Assembly: GCA_013141385.1 (NCBI GenBank)
Contig: JABFRB010000041.1
Location: 24,531 to 88,530 of the forward strand
Length of the DNA stretch: 64,000 bases
DNA from: Bacteroidales bacterium
GTDB taxonomy: Bacteria; Bacteroidota; Bacteroidia; Bacteroidales; Tenuifilaceae
Direction of reading: 5' to 3'
The notes under the pieces were generated by a model. The model was not told where the DNA came from. It saw nothing but the letters and a program-made list of their open reading frames with translations, and searched no databases. How positions within the stretch are numbered: the stretch's first letter is position 1; each line of letters opens with the position of its first letter. The position numbers were made by a program, and so were the translations under genes. This document shows, one piece after another, positions 1-9,632 of this stretch.

Positions 1-870
1 GATCATGAATATCTAACAGATCGTAGTGGAATAAGGCTAGTTGCTTTTGGTCATTGGGCGGGTGTTGTAGGTGCCTACAATGCCTTAAGGGCACGAGGAA
101 TTCGAACTAATCGCTACTACCTCCCTGCTGCCCATCAATGCCACGATTACAAGGAATTGATTAGTGAACTCCGTAAGGTTAAACTTGATCCTAAAAAGAT
201 TCTAGTTACCGGTGGTGGCCGTGTTGCAAACGGGGCAATGGAAATCTTTAAGGTCGTTCACCTAAAAGAGGTAAATCCTGAAGATTTTCTTACAAAGGAG
301 TTCAATGAACCCGTAATTTGCAGAATAGATCCTTGGCACTATGCAAAAAGGAAAGATGGGAAACCATTCGACTGGGATTATTGGTCAAAATCCCCAATGG
401 AGCATGAATCTTCATTCCTACCCTTTACTAAGGTTACGGACATCCTAGTTGCTTGTCATTACTGGGATTTCCGTTCGCCAATGTTTTTCACAAAAGAAGA
501 AATGTTATTGCCTGATTTTAAAATAAGCATTATTGCTGATATCAGCTGCGATATTCCAGGTCCAATTCCTTCTACACTTAGGGCTTCAACCATTGCCAAT
601 CCATTCTTCGACTTTAATCCAATAACAGGGAAAGAAGAATCTGCATTTTCTGGAGGAAAAAATATTACTGTAATGTCTATAGATAATCTTCCAGGAGAAC
701 TTCCCAGAGATGCTAGCGAAGATTTTGGTAAAACTTTAATTGAAAAGATTTTTCCACATTTCCTTTGCGGCGATTGCGAAGGGGTAATAGAGAGAGCGAC
801 CATCCTTAAAGACGGAAAACTAACCGAAAAATACTCTTATCTGAAGAACTACCTTGAGGGGAAAGAATAA
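1..870 (+). CDS. Saccharopine dehydrogenase / alanine dehydrogenase-like oxidoreductase (5' truncated)
   Basis: The reading frame is open from the first base of the window (residues DHEYLTDRSG...) and ends at 870, so the N-terminus lies outside. A GGGRVANGA nucleotide-binding loop sits about 75 residues into the visible part, as in the NAD(P)-binding domain of the AlaDH/PNT and lysine-forming saccharopine dehydrogenase family. Many Bacteroidota carry such a protein of about 400 aa. The substrate cannot be decided from the sequence; saccharopine, an amino acid or a related compound is inferred from the family only. A TTG at 157 is an internal codon, not the start. Confidence 0.7.
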   Translation, partial: DHEYLTDRSGIRLVAFGHWAGVVGAYNALRARGIRTNRYYLPAAHQCHDYKELISELRKVKLDPKKILVTGGGRVANGAMEIFKVVHLKEVNPEDFLTKEFNEPVICRIDPWHYAKRKDGKPFDWDYWSKSPMEHESSFLPFTKVTDILVACHYWDFRSPMFFTKEEMLLPDFKISIIADISCDIPGPIPSTLRASTIANPFFDFNPITGKEESAFSGGKNITVMSIDNLPGELPRDASEDFGKTLIEKIFPHFLCGDCEGVIERATILKDGKLTEKYSYLKNYLEGKE

Positions 871-879
871 TATTAGTTG

Positions 880-2178
880 TTAGTTTGGAGTTGGAACATA
901 GTAATAAGCTTTTCCTCTATTCAATTCGGAGGAAACTAAAGTTCCACGATGATCCATAAAGAGATCGAAAATAAGGTCGTTATTCCATAAATCGCTAAAA
1001 TGTAGAAAATCTTTAGTGGTAATAATTTTTTTGCCTTGAATCATAATATAATAGGTATCTCCTTTCTTATGAATACTATGCCAAATAGTACCACTAAAAC
1101 TACGGTTTGAATAATATACGCGATTAAAATGATCTCCACGATCAATGGATTTATTAATTGATATACCATCCTCCTGAGTTTCAATAATTACCTCATCGGA
1201 ATCAGTGACATAAAGATATAAAGGATACCCAGGTGTATTCAAGTTTGTCCAAGTTAGTCCACCATCTTCGGATCTCCAGAGTTTGGTGTCAAATGTTAAA
1301 GCGAGTATTGTACCATCAGATAATCGACAAATATGATTAGGTTGTTGATCTACTGGTAAACTTGTAATAGTCCAAGTTACCCCACCATCTTTTGAAAATC
1401 GAAGGGGATAGTTCCAGGTATTAGCCCAAACTGTTCCATCGGAAGTAACTTGAATATAAAAATAGTTTGAGTAAGAGGGGAATGGTTTATTACATCCCAC
1501 CCAACTATCACCATGGTCAAGGCTTTTAAATAAATCGCCACCCCAAGTAGTCAAATATATTATGTTATCCTTACTCATTTCAATTGAAAAAACAGAAGTC
1601 CAAAGGTTTGATTGAACAGGAATCCAATCAAAATAGTTTGTATCTTGTTTGAAAAGTTGATTATAGGTATTTAGAAATGTTACTTTGTTGGTGGTATCTG
1701 CCACCATATGAAAAATTGAAACCTCGGGGTAAGTTGCAACAGTATCGCACATATTACTCCTAAAACTAGTACCGTAATAGTTAAAAGAACTTAAAAACTT
1801 TCCCCCCTTTTCATATATTGATGCTTTTAGAATCTGCTGGTTTGAAGTGTTACCTAACTTCCATTTTGTGCTGGCCTTCTCATTTTGTTTTATTAGAAAA
1901 AATTCGTTCTCAATACTTCCTCCGCCTTTAATAACCTTATAATGAACTTCAAAATCTGAATCAGTTGTATTGTCATTACCCATTACCTTTGTTGTAATAC
2001 TATCCTTTAGGAAATTTCCTGCCAATGCTCTTTGATCGAACCCGTTTTTGGAGAAATAATAGGAAATCAAATTTTTTACTGATGGATCTGGGTACTTTTC
2101 GCACGAAACCAAGAATAGTGCTATTAATAAGACTATCAGGTAACTAAATATACTAGAATTGCTTTTTATTAAGGTCAT
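880..2178 (-). CDS. Lipoprotein with BNR/Asp-box-like repeats
   Basis: A 432-aa protein with an N-terminal hydrophobic segment ending in the lipobox LVSC (Cys26), so a lipoprotein is expected. The C-terminal two thirds contain Asp-box-like repeats (KSLDHGDSW, SKDGGVTW, SEDGGLTW), as found in sialidase-like or photosystem-assembly-like beta propellers. No catalytic sialidase residues are evident, so a binding or structural role is more likely. It lies 12 bp downstream of the outer-membrane protein gene on the same strand and is probably co-transcribed with it. Function unknown. Confidence 0.6.
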   Translation of the reverse strand: MTLIKSNSSIFSYLIVLLIALFLVSCEKYPDPSVKNLISYYFSKNGFDQRALAGNFLKDSITTKVMGNDNTTDSDFEVHYKVIKGGGSIENEFFLIKQNEKASTKWKLGNTSNQQILKASIYEKGGKFLSSFNYYGTSFRSNMCDTVATYPEVSIFHMVADTTNKVTFLNTYNQLFKQDTNYFDWIPVQSNLWTSVFSIEMSKDNIIYLTTWGGDLFKSLDHGDSWVGCNKPFPSYSNYFYIQVTSDGTVWANTWNYPLRFSKDGGVTWTITSLPVDQQPNHICRLSDGTILALTFDTKLWRSEDGGLTWTNLNTPGYPLYLYVTDSDEVIIETQEDGISINKSIDRGDHFNRVYYSNRSFSGTIWHSIHKKGDTYYIMIQGKKIITTKDFLHFSDLWNNDLIFDLFMDHRGTLVSSELNRGKAYYYVPTPN

Positions 2179-2190
2179 TTTTCAAGTATT

Positions 2191-3534
2191 TTATAGGATT
2201 GGGATTTGGAATCCAACTGTAAAATTTAAAGATTTATTCTTTAATGTTTTATCTGCTCCAGAATTAAGTATAGATGGTTGGACATCTAATATATTCTTCC
2301 ATCCTGAATTATAATTACACCCTATTTCCAATGAGTATTTATTATAAAATGGAATTAATATACCTCCACCAAGTACCCAGCCCCAATCGTTATCTTTTAT
2401 ATTTCCATCAATATCGTCATAAACAGTATACTCGTTTAACGTATAAGATTCCCCACGTAATTCTAATTTAGACTTCCCAGTTACCCTAGCATTTAGTCTT
2501 AAACCTGAATACAAGCCGCCATTTATGTAATATTTAAGTTTGCCTCCAAATTTTAACTTTAATAATAAAGGGATAACTATATAGTTTATATCAACCTTGC
2601 AATTGTTATAGATAGATGCTGGATAATTAACTGGATTGTAGATAAAACGTGTTGCAGAAGAATCTTTAAATCTATAACCCTTTTGTTCAAAAGTTAGCCC
2701 TGAACTAATTGCAAAATTTTTATTCAAGTAATAATCAAACGATACACCACCAATAAAACCTCCATTTGAACTATAGCCATTTCTACTTTGGTGCCCGTTA
2801 TTACTTGACTCGCTAAACCCTCCTTTATAGGTTAGGAATAACACTTGACGATTTGATGAATCGGAAGGAAAAAAATCTTTTGAATGATTTTTTCTCTTCC
2901 CGAAGGCATAATAGCCAATTCCAAAAATCATTTCGGCAGTACCATTTCTACCATTTATCTGATCGATAAACACCTTGCGTCCAATTGTATACCGACCATC
3001 GACAAAAACTTTAAGACTATTTGTTATTGGGTATGAAAACCCAGCGGAATAAATGTATCCAAAATCATGTTTTGGAGGGGTGTTGTTAAGTGATTCACTA
3101 TAATCATATCGATAAGAAAAATAGATACCTGCGGATAGGTTAAATTTTATGCGGGTTGGTGTGCTAAATTTTAACTGAAACGGAATCCTATAAAAGGAGT
3201 AATTCCAATTATGATTCATATAATAATAAGGCATAATTGAATTAGCACTCAAACTCTTATCTAACCAATAAATTGGATAATAATAGGTTTTTTCTTCGTA
3301 ATAGATGGTCATTTTGCTAATCTCGGTTTGTATTGACCACATCTGAAAGGGTGAATAGTTAAAGAAAATTCCAGATACTGGCCCTGGTTTGTTCATCCAT
3401 CTTCCAGATTCTTGGTTTCCATTAATATTTGATCTATTTACACCATTTAGAATTCCAACAGAAAACTTCTGAGAATAACACTGAACTGAGATAATCAGAA
3501 AGAGTATTATTATTAATGGTTTCAAAGATTGCAT
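2191..3534 (-). CDS. Outer-membrane beta-barrel protein (PorT-like)
   Basis: A 447-aa protein with signal peptide MQSLKPLIIILFLIISVQCYSQ. The mature part alternates hydrophobic and polar residues and is rich in Tyr, Gly and Asn, typical of Bacteroidota outer-membrane beta-barrels. Two similar halves are suggested: the segment beginning KFSVGILNGVN and a second beginning VLFLTYKGGFSES, each ending in a barrel-like strand pattern. It is the first gene of a two-gene unit with the lipoprotein at 880-2178. Ligand and function are not recognisable. Confidence 0.6.
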   Translation of the reverse strand: MQSLKPLIIILFLIISVQCYSQKFSVGILNGVNRSNINGNQESGRWMNKPGPVSGIFFNYSPFQMWSIQTEISKMTIYYEEKTYYYPIYWLDKSLSANSIMPYYYMNHNWNYSFYRIPFQLKFSTPTRIKFNLSAGIYFSYRYDYSESLNNTPPKHDFGYIYSAGFSYPITNSLKVFVDGRYTIGRKVFIDQINGRNGTAEMIFGIGYYAFGKRKNHSKDFFPSDSSNRQVLFLTYKGGFSESSNNGHQSRNGYSSNGGFIGGVSFDYYLNKNFAISSGLTFEQKGYRFKDSSATRFIYNPVNYPASIYNNCKVDINYIVIPLLLKLKFGGKLKYYINGGLYSGLRLNARVTGKSKLELRGESYTLNEYTVYDDIDGNIKDNDWGWVLGGGILIPFYNKYSLEIGCNYNSGWKNILDVQPSILNSGADKTLKNKSLNFTVGFQIPIL

Positions 3535-3661
3535 ATTATCTATTTACAGTTAATAATATTGTATTTTGAAAACAATATAAAAGGTAGAATTGAGAAAATC
3601 TCAACAACTATAGATTAGATGCTAAGGCAGGAATATAGGTTGCGTAAATTATTTTTGTATG

Positions 3662-4639
3662 CTATTTTTTCTTTGAAACTAATGTGAAATCAGCTAGTGC
3701 AATTGCAGTAATAGCCTCGAGTATTACTGGAACCCGAAGTGCTATGCAGGTATCGTGTCTTCCTTCGACTTTTAGTTCATCAATTTTTCCGTTTGCAAAG
3801 TTATAGGTTTGCTGTGTTTGGGATATGCTTGAGGTTGGTTTTACTGCTACCCTAAATAACAACTCATTTCCATTAGTTAATCCACCAGTTATCCCACCTG
3901 CATTATAAGTTGATGTTTTACCCGTTTCGTCGATAATTGGATCATTGTGCTGTGAGCCAAGCATTTTAGCGGATGAAAATCCAGAGCCAAATTCAATACC
4001 TTTAATTGCAGGGATTGAAAATGCTAAATGGCTAATTACAGATTCTACAGAATCGAAAAAAGGCTCGCCATAGCCTACAGATATATACCCAGCCCTACAC
4101 TCTACAATTCCACCAATTGAATCTCCTTTATCCTTTGCTTCTTTTACTGCATTAATAATATCGGTACTACCCCCTGCCTCAATAAGCAATGCATTGATAG
4201 ATATACTTGGTATTATTTTTTTTGCTACAACACCAGCTGCAACTAAAACTAATGTTAATCGTCCTGAAAAATGCCCACCGCCCCTATAATCGTTAAATCC
4301 ACCAAACTTTTGACGTGCAACAAAATCGGCATGTCCAGGTCTTGGGTGCTCCTTTAAATTAGCATAATCTGATGATTGGGTATTGTTATTCCTAAAAATA
4401 ATAGTTAATGGTGCACCAGTTGTAAAACCGTTAAACCATCCAGAAACAATTTCAGGTGTATCATCCTCCTTACGAGGAGTTGTTCCGAAAGCTCCGGATT
4501 TACGTCGATCTAAATCAGCCTGAAAGTCTTCAATTTTTAAGGGGATTCCATGGGGACAACCATCAATCACAACCCCAATCATTTGCCCATGCGATTCTCC
4601 GAAAATGCTTATTCTGAATATGCGACCAAATGTGTTCAT
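3662..4639 (-). CDS. aroC: Chorismate synthase
   Basis: A 325-aa protein that converts 5-enolpyruvylshikimate-3-phosphate to chorismate with reduced FMN. Diagnostic segments are visible: the N-terminal FGESHG, the RPGHAD motif, the DYRGGGHFSGR signature near residue 120, and a late GRHDTC (family GRHDPC). It is slightly shorter than the usual 350-360 aa. It is the last gene of the nine-gene aromatic operon, 41 bp after aroA. No clear intrinsic terminator follows. Confidence 0.96.
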   Translation of the reverse strand: MNTFGRIFRISIFGESHGQMIGVVIDGCPHGIPLKIEDFQADLDRRKSGAFGTTPRKEDDTPEIVSGWFNGFTTGAPLTIIFRNNNTQSSDYANLKEHPRPGHADFVARQKFGGFNDYRGGGHFSGRLTLVLVAAGVVAKKIIPSISINALLIEAGGSTDIINAVKEAKDKGDSIGGIVECRAGYISVGYGEPFFDSVESVISHLAFSIPAIKGIEFGSGFSSAKMLGSQHNDPIIDETGKTSTYNAGGITGGLTNGNELLFRVAVKPTSSISQTQQTYNFANGKIDELKVEGRHDTCIALRVPVILEAITAIALADFTLVSKKK

Positions 4640-4680
4640 AGCGAAATGGTTGTTCGTTTATTTATAAACAAATTGTTTTA

Positions 4681-5919
4681 TCACCTTGTAAGATGTTCTA
4701 AATCTACAAAAAAATCGGGATAACTCTTATTAACACTCTCAATACCATCAATTTCAATAATTCCTTCACCAGCCAAAGCTGCTGTTGCCGTTGCCATAGT
4801 AATTCGATGATCTCGATGAGAGCAAACCTTTGCTGATTGCGGTTTTCCCCCCTTAATAATCATTAACTCCCCTTCAACCTTAAGTTCAATTCCCATTTTA
4901 CTAAATTCTTCCAAAAGTGTTGCAGCTCTATCGCTCTCTTTTACTCGCAAACGGCTTACGCCTAATATTCTAGATTCTCCAATACAATGGCTTGCAAGTG
5001 CAACAAGCGGAGGAAATAGATCTGGGCAATGGGTTGCATCAAAATGAAATCCATTTAATTGGTGTTTGCTCACCTCCATGTGATTATCGTTCATCGATAT
5101 CTTGGCACCAGCATAAATCAAGGCATTGATAATTGCTTTATCCGCCTGGGATGAACTAATCTGCAAATTCTCCACTCTTACTTTTCCTGCAATAGCAGCA
5201 GCAACAAGTAAGAAAGAAGCTCCACTCCAATCACCTTCTACCCTATAACTCCTAGGTTGATATAGTTGTCCCGATTTAATTTTAAATTCTTTGTAGTCCT
5301 TGTTTTCAACATCAACTCCAAAATATTTCATCATCCCAATGGTGATATCGATGTATGGGCGACTTTGCAAATTTTCAACATTTATTACGACATCCTTTTT
5401 TGCATAGGGTGAGGCCATTAAAATTCCAGTTAAAACCTGAGAACTAATCGAACCATCTATCGTAACCTTACCTCCTTTTAAAGGGCCTTTTACTGTAATG
5501 GGTAACTTCCCATTGTTTGTTCGACAGTACTCACAAAGTGGGTTTAATGAATTTTCAACAATATTCATCGGACGATCCCGCAAAGAACCACGCCCGGTAA
5601 GTACTACTTCGCCATCAAGCGTTGCAGCAATAGCAGAGAACATTCTTACACTAAGTCCAGATTCTCCAAGATTCAAAGGAATTATTGGTAAAGAAAGACC
5701 TCCAGAAATCAGTAAACTATCGGCTTTAACATCAATTTTTGCACCTAAAGCCTTACAAACTTCTGTTGCAGCAATTACATCATCACTATTACCAACTGAT
5801 ATAATCTCAGATTGCCCTATGGACATTGATGCAAGAGCAATAGCACGTTGTGCTAAACTTTTCGAAGGAGGTGCTGTGATTGTTCCGTTAACCGTTGCTG
5901 GCTTTATACTTTTCTTCAT
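4681..5919 (-). CDS. aroA: 3-phosphoshikimate 1-carboxyvinyltransferase (EPSP synthase)
   Basis: A 412-aa enzyme joining shikimate-3-phosphate and phosphoenolpyruvate. Seen in the sequence: PPSKSLAQRA near the N-terminus, GESGLSVRMFSAIA near residue 85, and DHRITMATATAAL near the C-terminus. Its first 32 bases overlap the end of aroE, which suggests translational coupling. Length is near the family norm of about 410-430 aa. Confidence 0.96.
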   Translation of the reverse strand: MKKSIKPATVNGTITAPPSKSLAQRAIALASMSIGQSEIISVGNSDDVIAATEVCKALGAKIDVKADSLLISGGLSLPIIPLNLGESGLSVRMFSAIAATLDGEVVLTGRGSLRDRPMNIVENSLNPLCEYCRTNNGKLPITVKGPLKGGKVTIDGSISSQVLTGILMASPYAKKDVVINVENLQSRPYIDITIGMMKYFGVDVENKDYKEFKIKSGQLYQPRSYRVEGDWSGASFLLVAAAIAGKVRVENLQISSSQADKAIINALIYAGAKISMNDNHMEVSKHQLNGFHFDATHCPDLFPPLVALASHCIGESRILGVSRLRVKESDRAATLLEEFSKMGIELKVEGELMIIKGGKPQSAKVCSHRDHRITMATATAALAGEGIIEIDGIESVNKSYPDFFVDLEHLTR

Positions 5920-6811
5920 CCATTATGCTTTTTACTTCATCAGGGTTTAGACCATCGATAGAAACAAGTAAGTCAAACCGAACATCATTAAAGTCAATCA
6001 AATCATTAAGGTCTATTGATTTTACACTTAAATGATTAAAATCAAGTGTTTGTAATATTGAATTGCTAAGCAACTCAACCAAAGGTTCAAATCCTGTAAA
6101 TATTGAAAATGAGGCAATTGCTTGATGAATCAACCACCTATCTCCTCTTATAATATTTATTCCTGCATTTTGAGCCTCTATAGAGAGATTTGATTTTCTA
6201 TAGTTAGCATCCAAAAAAAGTTTTATTCCTGAATTCCAATTAAAATCTGGCAAAGCAACATGAGGGAGCAACGTTGAAACAACAATATCAACACCATCAA
6301 TAATATCATTGAACTGAGCAACATTACAACCCAGATGATTTGCAATCTCCAGCGCTTTACTTTGTGTTCTGTTTTCGATAAAAACTTCAGCCCCAGAGTT
6401 CATCAAACCGAAAACAGCAGCTCGTGAAGCACCGCCAGCTCCTAATACTAAACAACGTTTTCCAAAGATATCAATTCCAGCCTCTTCAATAGATTTAACC
6501 ACACCTAGATAGTCAGTGTTGAATCCTTTTAAATAGCCATTATCGTTCAGGATAGTATTAACTGCTCCTATTTGCTCGGCCTCGGGCGAAAGCGAATCAA
6601 GCATTGGAATAATACACTCCTTAAATGGTGTGGTAATGTTTGCTCCAATAATATTTAACGAACGAATTGTTCGTGCAACATCTTCGCATTTCTGAACTCG
6701 AATACGAGTATAGTATGCATCAATATGAGATTTTTCAAATATAGAGTTGAAAAGCTGTGGACTTTTGCTATGTAATACTGGATTTCCAAACACTGCGAAA
6801 AGTTTGCTCAT
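5888..6811 (-). CDS. aroE: Shikimate dehydrogenase with C-terminal extension
   Basis: A 307-aa NADPH-dependent enzyme reducing 3-dehydroshikimate to shikimate. Seen: the shikimate-binding segment ITTPFKE with its Lys, NTDYLGVV, the Rossmann loop GAGGASRAAV, and a Q-containing helix QAIASFSIF. The catalytic core ends near residue 255. About 45 acidic, hydrophobic residues follow that most bacterial AroE proteins (270-280 aa) lack, and this extension runs across the start of aroA. It is not a shikimate-kinase domain, since no P-loop is present. The extension's role is unknown. Confidence 0.93.
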   Translation of the reverse strand: MSKLFAVFGNPVLHSKSPQLFNSIFEKSHIDAYYTRIRVQKCEDVARTIRSLNIIGANITTPFKECIIPMLDSLSPEAEQIGAVNTILNDNGYLKGFNTDYLGVVKSIEEAGIDIFGKRCLVLGAGGASRAAVFGLMNSGAEVFIENRTQSKALEIANHLGCNVAQFNDIIDGVDIVVSTLLPHVALPDFNWNSGIKLFLDANYRKSNLSIEAQNAGINIIRGDRWLIHQAIASFSIFTGFEPLVELLSNSILQTLDFNHLSVKSIDLNDLIDFNDVRFDLLVSIDGLNPDEVKSIMDEEKYKASNG

Positions 6812-6815
6812 AACT

Positions 6816-7466
6816 TTAACCTAACCGCTCTATTAGTTTTACTATTTTTTCCATCTCCTTAAAATCAATCTGCCCGGGAGCAGTAGTATTCCCTTCGGAA
6901 GAGGCAAATGTAAATGGTGCACCCAATGATAATGCAGCAATTCGAGTAATTATGCCCGCTTCACCCATCCCAAGTGCTACTAATCTTTGATATTTTGAAT
7001 AAAGACCCAATATTCGAGCACTATCTGTTCTACTATTCGATAAACATGCTATTTTGGCAACATCTGCTCCTGCTGCATATAGACTATCAATTATGCTAAA
7101 TAATTCCCTTTCATCGGGTGTTTTGCCAAAACAGTGCCACGAAATAATAACCTTACATCGTTTACTCCTTGCCAATTCTATTAATGGTTTACGCCATTCC
7201 GGAGATGTCTCAATCTCCAAATCGACCCATGCGGCTCCTGCTTCTATTGCTCTAGTTAGAATTGATGCCCTTTGCACATTATCATACCTACCTTGGCGAC
7301 ATGTAGCAATAAGGTTTTGATGGCTCGAAAATACCATTTCAAGTTGGTTGGGCATTAGATCGAGCAAATCAATACGGATTTCAGCCATACCAACCTCGTC
7401 TAGTACCTTAATTATACCCTCAAAGGAGCTATTTGCTATAACCACACAGATATCTGAGCGTATCAT
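6816..7466 (-). CDS. aroD: Type I 3-dehydroquinate dehydratase
   Basis: A 216-aa class I enzyme that forms 3-dehydroshikimate through a Schiff base. Seen: EIRIDLLD near residue 30, SWHCF with the catalytic His near residue 110, and DVAKIA with the Schiff-base Lys. Its start overlaps the aroB stop by 4 bp (ATGA). The aroE start follows 4 bp after its stop. Confidence 0.93.
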   Translation of the reverse strand: MIRSDICVVIANSSFEGIIKVLDEVGMAEIRIDLLDLMPNQLEMVFSSHQNLIATCRQGRYDNVQRASILTRAIEAGAAWVDLEIETSPEWRKPLIELARSKRCKVIISWHCFGKTPDERELFSIIDSLYAAGADVAKIACLSNSRTDSARILGLYSKYQRLVALGMGEAGIITRIAALSLGAPFTFASSEGNTTAPGQIDFKEMEKIVKLIERLG

Positions 7467-8485
7467 TTTTGTATAAACTTTTCGAGTTCTTTAAGATTAA
7501 TTCTTTCAACCTCAACACTCCCAATTCCTTTCATTAAAACAAAATGAATGAATTCGTTCTCTCTCTTTTTATCTTTTAGCAAAACCTCAAAAACATGTTT
7601 TAGGTTTGCATCGGTTTTAGTGGCTAACCCAAAATTTGATAGGATGTTCTCCAATCTATCTCGTTCGTCTAAACTAAGTTGACCCTTTTCAACAGACAGA
7701 TTAGCCGCAAAAACTAAACCAATACTTACCGCCTGACCATGAGGAATACCCGTTAATTTCTCCACTGCATGACCCCATGTATGGCCTAAATTTAGCACCC
7801 TACGCAAACCATGTTCTCGTTCATCAGTCTCAACAATGCCAGCTTTTATTTTCACAGAACGGGTAACCAAATATTCTATCAACCCCTTGTTTAATGCCAA
7901 AATCTCAGTTCTGTTCTTTTCAATATCATCAAACATAGATTTATCAGATATCAATGCATGCTTGACCACCTCTGCCATTCCATTTGCAAATTCAATAGTA
8001 GGAAGGGTTTTAAGCATTGAGATATCGCATATTACAAATTTAGGTTGATTAAATGTTCCTATGATATTTTTATACCCATCGAGATCAATCCCATTCTTAC
8101 CCCCAACGCTAGCATCAACCTGAGCCAATAAAGTAGTTGCAACAAATCCAAAATTCACACCACGCATAAAAGTTGATGAAACGAATCCTGCCATATCGCA
8201 AACAACCCCACCACCTATACCTACAATAAATGAACTTCTATCTGCATTGTTTTCAAGCAACCACCGATAAATATTTAAGGCAATTTGAAAGTTTTTAGAA
8301 GTCTCTCCGGGTTCTATGGAAAATATAGGTGCAATAGGAAAGCGGTTGCGATATAATCTTTTTACATTTCCATCAGTAATAATAAATAGTTTACTATTTG
8401 ATGTGTAATTTTTAAGATTATCAATGCTTTCGCCAATCAATATCTGAGAAAAGGATTCACTCCCTTTTACCTCAACTAATTCCAT
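7463..8485 (-). CDS. aroB: 3-dehydroquinate synthase
   Basis: A 340-aa NAD- and metal-dependent enzyme that converts DAHP to 3-dehydroquinate. Seen: GIGGGVVCDMAGFVSSTFMRG near residue 90, QVDASVGGKNGIDL, and the metal-ligand segment LNLGHTWGHAVE. Overlaps aroD by 4 bp. The upstream gene is 52 bp away, so it belongs to the same transcription unit. Confidence 0.95.
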   Translation of the reverse strand: MELVEVKGSESFSQILIGESIDNLKNYTSNSKLFIITDGNVKRLYRNRFPIAPIFSIEPGETSKNFQIALNIYRWLLENNADRSSFIVGIGGGVVCDMAGFVSSTFMRGVNFGFVATTLLAQVDASVGGKNGIDLDGYKNIIGTFNQPKFVICDISMLKTLPTIEFANGMAEVVKHALISDKSMFDDIEKNRTEILALNKGLIEYLVTRSVKIKAGIVETDEREHGLRRVLNLGHTWGHAVEKLTGIPHGQAVSIGLVFAANLSVEKGQLSLDERDRLENILSNFGLATKTDANLKHVFEVLLKDKKRENEFIHFVLMKGIGSVEVERINLKELEKFIQK

Positions 8486-8537
8486 TTAATGTTTTTTTTG
8501 AGCATATAAAGTTAGGCTTAAATTTAATATACTCGAT

Positions 8538-9632
8538 TCAACTTTTCTCAATCAATTCATTTTGAACTGAAATAGACTCCTTATGTATTGTATTATAGAG
8601 TTTTTTAATAAACCCTGCTCTTAAACCCGATTTTTCACCTGTATTTGTTACCCGTTCAAGAACTTGACCCCATCTTTTTGATTGTAGTACAGTCATCTTT
8701 CTGTTCGTTTTAACCGATGCAATCCTTTCGGAAAGTTCCATCCTGTTGGACAAAGCCCATAGCAAAAGGTCATCCATGATATCAACTTCCGCACGTAGTT
8801 CGTTTAGTAGCTCATCAGGATAGGATAGTTCAGGATTTCCAATAATATCAATAAAGTTAAGCAGATCTTTAAATTCTGATGGAGTAAGCTGTTGAGAAGC
8901 ATCACTCAAAGCTTTTGTAGGTTCAGGGTGAACCTCAATAATCAAACCATCAAAACCCATATCAACCCCACGTTTTGCAACAAATGGAACTAAGTTTCGG
9001 TTGCCAGAAATATGGCTTGGATCACAAATAATAGGTAAATCGGGATATTTTGCCTTAAGATCTAAAGGAATTTTCCAGAAAGGTTGATTTCTGAAGATTG
9101 ACTTACCCCACCAAGAAAACCCTCTGTGGATTGCACCAATCTTACGAATTCCAACATTATACAACCTTTTAATTGCCCCTTCCCACAGATCAATATCGGG
9201 ACTTAGCGGGTTTTTGACAAGTACAGGAATATTTACACCTCGAAGTGCTTCGGCAATCTCCTGCATTACAAATGGATTTGATACGGTTCGAGCACCAATC
9301 CAAACCATATCAACTCCGAATTTCAATGCTTCATACACGTGCTTTTCGGAACCAACTTCAGTTGAGAATGGTAAACTTGTTTCCTGTTTCACATCTCGAA
9401 GCCATCCAAGCCCATCCACCCCAACACCTTGAAAAGAGCCAGGAGTTGTTCTAGGTTTCCAAATACCAGCTCTGAGGTAGTGAACCCTCCCGCCTTGTTT
9501 TAGCTCATTTGCCACCTTAAGCAATTGCTCAGGCGATTCAGCACTGCAAGGACCGGCAATCAATAATGGGCTATTCAACTCTGGCAACCACAATCTCGGT
9601 GGCACTAGACCAGTTAATGGTTTTGTTTCCAT
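8538..9632 (-). CDS. Bifunctional DAHP synthase / chorismate mutase (type II)
   Basis: A 364-aa fusion. Residues 1-260 are a DAHP synthase of the KDO8P-synthase-like type (LLIAGPCSAESPEQLL, WIGARTVSNPFVMQEIA, CDPSHISGNR), which starts the shikimate pathway from PEP and erythrose-4-phosphate. Residues about 275-350 are an AroQ-type chorismate mutase (ELRAEVDIMDDLLLWALSNRMELSERIASVK). Similar fusions are frequent in Bacteroidota, where the mutase domain commonly serves in allosteric control. The start region overlaps the 3' end of tyrA by 62 bp. No better internal ATG precedes the conserved core. Confidence 0.94.
   Translation of the reverse strand: METKPLTGLVPPRLWLPELNSPLLIAGPCSAESPEQLLKVANELKQGGRVHYLRAGIWKPRTTPGSFQGVGVDGLGWLRDVKQETSLPFSTEVGSEKHVYEALKFGVDMVWIGARTVSNPFVMQEIAEALRGVNIPVLVKNPLSPDIDLWEGAIKRLYNVGIRKIGAIHRGFSWWGKSIFRNQPFWKIPLDLKAKYPDLPIICDPSHISGNRNLVPFVAKRGVDMGFDGLIIEVHPEPTKALSDASQQLTPSEFKDLLNFIDIIGNPELSYPDELLNELRAEVDIMDDLLLWALSNRMELSERIASVKTNRKMTVLQSKRWGQVLERVTNTGEKSGLRAGFIKKLYNTIHKESISVQNELIEKS

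Noticed and set aside
459..803. Minus-strand 114-aa frame
   Set aside because: Antisense shadow of the dehydrogenase-like gene at 1-870.
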